Position numbers and translations under genes: made by a program
DNA from: Streptomyces antimycoticus
GTDB lineage: Bacteria > Actinomycetota > Actinomycetes > Streptomycetales > Streptomycetaceae
Direction: 5' to 3'
Assembly: GCF_005405925.1 (NCBI RefSeq)
Contig: NZ_BJHV01000001.1
Span: 6,386,001-6,450,000, forward strand
DNA: 64,000 nucleotides
Shown here: one piece after another, positions 61,812 to 64,000 of the stretch
Numbering within the stretch: the stretch's first letter is position 1
Layout: each line of letters opens with the position of its first letter
The notes under the pieces: generated by a model
Seen by the model: only the letters and a program-made list of their open reading frames with translations
Databases searched by the model: none
Told to the model about the DNA's origin: nothing

Positions 61812-62684
61812 TTGACTGAGCAGCTGCGTTTGATGGCCGTGCATGCGCACCCCGATGACGAGTCGAGCAAGGGCGCGGCCACCATGGCCAAGTACGTGTC
61901 TGAGGGGGTGGACGTGCTGGTCGCGACCTGCACAGGTGGAGAGCGCGGCTCCATCCTCAACCCCAAGCTCCAGGGCGACCCCTACATCGAGGAGAACATC
62001 CACGAGGTCCGGGCCAAGGAGATGGACGAGGCGCGCGAGATCCTCGGCGTCAAGCAGGAGTGGCTGGGCTTTGTGGACTCCGGACTGCCCGAGGGCGATC
62101 CGCTGCCGCCGCTGCCCGAGGGCTGCTTCGCCCTGCAGGACGTCGAGGCGGCGGCGGAGCCCCTGGTGAGGCTGATCCGCTCGTTCAAGCCGCAGGTGAT
62201 CACCACCTATGACGAGAACGGCGGCTATCCGCACCCCGACCACATCATGACCCACAAGATCACGATGGTGGCCTTCGAGGCGGCGGGTGACCCCGAGAAG
62301 TACCCGGAGGCGGGGGAGCCCTGGCAGCCGCAGAAGCTCTACTACAACCAGGGCTTCAACCGGGCGCGCACCGTCGCCCTGCATGAGGCGCTGCTGGCCC
62401 GCGGGCTGGACTCGCCGTACGAGGAGTGGCTGGAGCGCTGGAAGACCTTCAACCGGCCCGAGCGCACCCTGACCACCTATGTGCCCTGCGCCGACTTCTT
62501 CGAGATCCGCGACAAGGCGCTGATCGCGCACCGTACGCAGATCGATCCCGACGGCGGCTGGTTCCGGGTGCCCATGGACGTCCAGCGGGAGGTCTGGCCC
62601 ACCGAGGAGTACGAGCTCGCCAAGTCTCTTGTGGACACCTCCCTCCCCGAGGACGACCTCTTCGCCGGCATCCGCAACAATTGA
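61812..62684 (+). CDS. mca: Mycothiol S-conjugate amidase Mca
   Basis: Cleaves mycothiol conjugates of toxins and antibiotics, releasing a mercapturic acid for export. 290 residues. Zinc ligands are in HAHPDDES (AHPDDE) and in GGYPHPDHIMTH, and the GERGSILNP segment is shared with MshB. The CDS is full length and ends AGIRNN. The start is TTG 61812, with GAGGA just upstream. Divergent from the DUF4307 gene. Marks the organism as a mycothiol-producing actinomycete. Confidence 0.92.
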   Translation: MTEQLRLMAVHAHPDDESSKGAATMAKYVSEGVDVLVATCTGGERGSILNPKLQGDPYIEENIHEVRAKEMDEAREILGVKQEWLGFVDSGLPEGDPLPPLPEGCFALQDVEAAAEPLVRLIRSFKPQVITTYDENGGYPHPDHIMTHKITMVAFEAAGDPEKYPEAGEPWQPQKLYYNQGFNRARTVALHEALLARGLDSPYEEWLERWKTFNRPERTLTTYVPCADFFEIRDKALIAHRTQIDPDGGWFRVPMDVQREVWPTEEYELAKSLVDTSLPEDDLFAGIRNN

Positions 62685-62688
62685 GCCC

Positions 62689-62940
62689 ATGATGAGCGCC
62701 ACCAGCACCCTCGCCATGACGCATCTCGTCCCGCTCGCCAAGGACCTGGACGAGAACAAGGTGACCCCGGGCGTCCTCGGTTTCATCGTCTTCGCCGTGA
62801 TCGGCGCGGCGGTGTGGTTCCTGATGAAGTCCATGAACAAGCACATGAAGCGGGTGGACTTCGAGGAGGGGCCGGAGCCCGGCAAGGCTTCGGCGACGGC
62901 CTCCGCCGAAGCCACCAAGGGCGAGGAGCGCACGGCCTGA
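62689..62940 (+). CDS. Small membrane protein downstream of Mca
   Basis: An 83-residue protein starting 4 bp after the mca stop, so translated from the same transcript. One membrane helix, LGFIVFAVIGAAVWFLMKSM (about residues 31-50), follows an N-terminal MMSATSTLAMTHLVPLAKDL. The tail is charged and low complexity. An internal ATG at 62716 is a second possible start. Actinomycetes often keep such a small protein next to mca; function unknown. Confidence 0.8.
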   Translation: MMSATSTLAMTHLVPLAKDLDENKVTPGVLGFIVFAVIGAAVWFLMKSMNKHMKRVDFEEGPEPGKASATASAEATKGEERTA

Positions 62941-62963
62941 ACCCTGGCCGGGTCCGACCGCGT

Positions 62964-62981
62964 GCCCCGCGTGAGCGGGGC
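62964..62981. terminator. Small hairpin after the mca operon
   Basis: A 7-bp perfect stem (GCCCCGC / GCGGGGC) with GTGA loop, 23 bp after the stop of the small membrane protein gene. Likely part of the 3' end of the transcript. Confidence 0.5.
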
Positions 62982-62983
62982 CC

Positions 62984-63079
62984 CACGGCCCGGCCGACGG
63001 GATCCCACGTATCCCGGCCCGGCCGACGAGATCTCGCGTGTCCCGGCCCGGCCGACGAGATCTCGCGTGTCCCGGCCCC
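62984..63079. repeat. 29-bp tandem repeat with embedded palindrome
   Basis: Two exact 29-bp copies lie at 63013-63041 and 63042-63070, a degenerate copy at 62984-63012, and a partial one to 63079. Each contains CGAGATCTCG, a perfect 10-bp palindrome. The tract separates two converging genes. Confidence 0.85.
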
Positions 63080-63115
63080 CTCTCCGCGCTCTTCGTGACC
63101 AGGGCCCTGTCCGGC

Positions 63116-64000
63116 CTAGCCGCGAGGCTCCGCCAGCACGGCCATGACCTCGCGCGAGTGGCGGCTTGGCACCATGCCGAGCTGCCATGCCTGCCACCCC
63201 GTTTCCGGCTCGACGCCCCGCTCCAGCACCAGCGCGAACGCCTCCGCGCACCCCTCCAGCCGGGAATCGCCCGCCGTGCCCTCCTCGCGCATCTCCCGCG
63301 CCAGCTCCGCCAGCTCCTCCTGGGCCACCGCCGTGCCGATGACCGAGCCGCCCGCGGAGGCGAACGGCAGCAGGGTGCAGCGCAGGAACCGGGCCCAGGA
63401 GCGGCCGCGCCGGTCCCCGTACCCCGCGAACAGCCCGGCCGCCTCGTCCACCAGCTCCAGCGCCTGCGCCGCCTTGCCGTTTCCCGCGTCGATCACCGCC
63501 AGCTCGACGCAGGACCATGCCTCGCCATGGGCCACGCCCACCCGCCGGAAGTCATGCCGCGCGTCCTGGAGCAGTTGCCGGGCGAAGCCGCTGTTGCGCA
63601 GCGAGCCCGTCTGCGCCGCCCGCAGATCACGGGTGACCCGAGCTGAGTGATGACGGGAGCACGCCAGCCCGTACACATCCCGCATCCGGTTGAACATCAG
63701 GCGGGCCCGCTCCAGCTCGCGCAGCGCCGAATCGTGGTCGCCGCGCTCCTCCAGGGCCTGGCCCAGGTAGTACAGCGTCCATGCCTCACCGCGCGCGTCC
63801 TCGTTCTCCCGGTGGCGGGAGAGGGCCTGGCGCAGCTGGTCGACGGCCGCCGACGCCTCCCCGGCCACCAGCCGGGCCCGGGCGAGCTGGGTGAGCGCCC
63901 ATGCCTCACCGCGCTGGTCATGGGTGCGGTTGTAGGCGTCCAGCGCGCCCCGCAGCTCGTCCTCGGCGCGTGGCACATCGCCCATCCGCAGACATGCCTG
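63116..64000 (-). CDS. TPR-repeat protein, 3' part, runs off the window
   Basis: The last 295 residues or so of a larger protein; the frame is open through position 64000. Tetratricopeptide-type units are clear: AWALTQLARARLVAGEASAA, AWTLYYLGQALEERGDHDSA and SCVELAVIDAGNGKAAQALE. Such C-terminal TPR arrays occur in SARP- and NB-ARC-type streptomycete regulators and in NTPase-containing signal proteins. The N-terminal domains lie outside, so the exact class is unknown. Confidence 0.72.
   Translation of the reverse strand, partial: QACLRMGDVPRAEDELRGALDAYNRTHDQRGEAWALTQLARARLVAGEASAAVDQLRQALSRHRENEDARGEAWTLYYLGQALEERGDHDSALRELERARLMFNRMRDVYGLACSRHHSARVTRDLRAAQTGSLRNSGFARQLLQDARHDFRRVGVAHGEAWSCVELAVIDAGNGKAAQALELVDEAAGLFAGYGDRRGRSWARFLRCTLLPFASAGGSVIGTAVAQEELAELAREMREEGTAGDSRLEGCAEAFALVLERGVEPETGWQAWQLGMVPSRHSREVMAVLAEPRG

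Overview
The window looks like chromosomal DNA of a streptomycete. It is very GC-rich, start codons include many GTG and a few TTG, neighbouring genes often overlap by 1 to 4 nt, and it carries actinomycete-specific genes: a complete cvnABCD conservon, the mycothiol amidase Mca next to a DUF4307 protein and GreA, Tat and Sec export signals, and many LysR, TetR, GntR, MarR, PucR and MerR regulators. No rRNA gene, complete tRNA gene or CRISPR array was seen.

Layout. 0.1-0.8 kb: toxin-antitoxin pair between two perfect 34-bp direct repeats. 1.1-3.8 kb: PucR-type regulator and two small genes. 4.1-13.1 kb: oligopeptide ABC importer operon (binding lipoprotein, two permeases, two ATPases) ending in a gamma-glutamyltransferase, with a divergent GntR/FCD regulator; together they suggest import and hydrolysis of gamma-glutamyl peptides. 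13.1-21.2 kb: lipoprotein, LysR with a beta-lactamase-fold hydrolase, Tat-exported metallo-beta-lactamase-fold protein, SDR with LysR, a secreted RTX-repeat protein and an orphan binding lipoprotein. 21.7-25.9 kb: conservon. 25.9-31.8 kb: XRE-cupin regulator, two methyltransferases, cytochrome P450, esterase and WYL regulator. 31.9-32.8 kb: an intact IS982-like element. 33-40 kb: accessory block with three paralogous F420/NADP-reductase-like proteins, three dehydrogenase or regulator partners, and remnants of a transposase and an HxlR regulator.

40.1-46.6 kb: MerR regulator coupled to a BtrH-like protein, with a perfect operator; a large membrane protein, a TerF-like vWA protein, and a TetR/methyltransferase pair sharing palindromic operators. 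46.7-49.4 kb: a cobalamin-binding protein with the CarH-type Wx9EH signature, overlapping a PP2C phosphatase gene; this looks like a light- or B12-responsive signalling pair. 49.5-51.9 kb: a 2.4-kb islet carrying an AbiE-like toxin-antitoxin pair, inserted at the 3' end of msrA and bounded by a perfect 48-bp repeat of that end. 51.9-64 kb: mostly housekeeping genes (MsrA, cystathionine gamma-synthase or lyase, sigma factor with small membrane partner, MarR, threonine dehydratase, DrrAB-type exporter, GreA, DUF4307, Mca) and the 3' part of a TPR protein that runs off the end.

One caution applies throughout. Eight otherwise well-preserved genes are each broken by one missing base, always in or beside a run of C or G. 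I list them as disrupted, but the uniform pattern fits homopolymer sequencing errors better than eight independent gene deaths.
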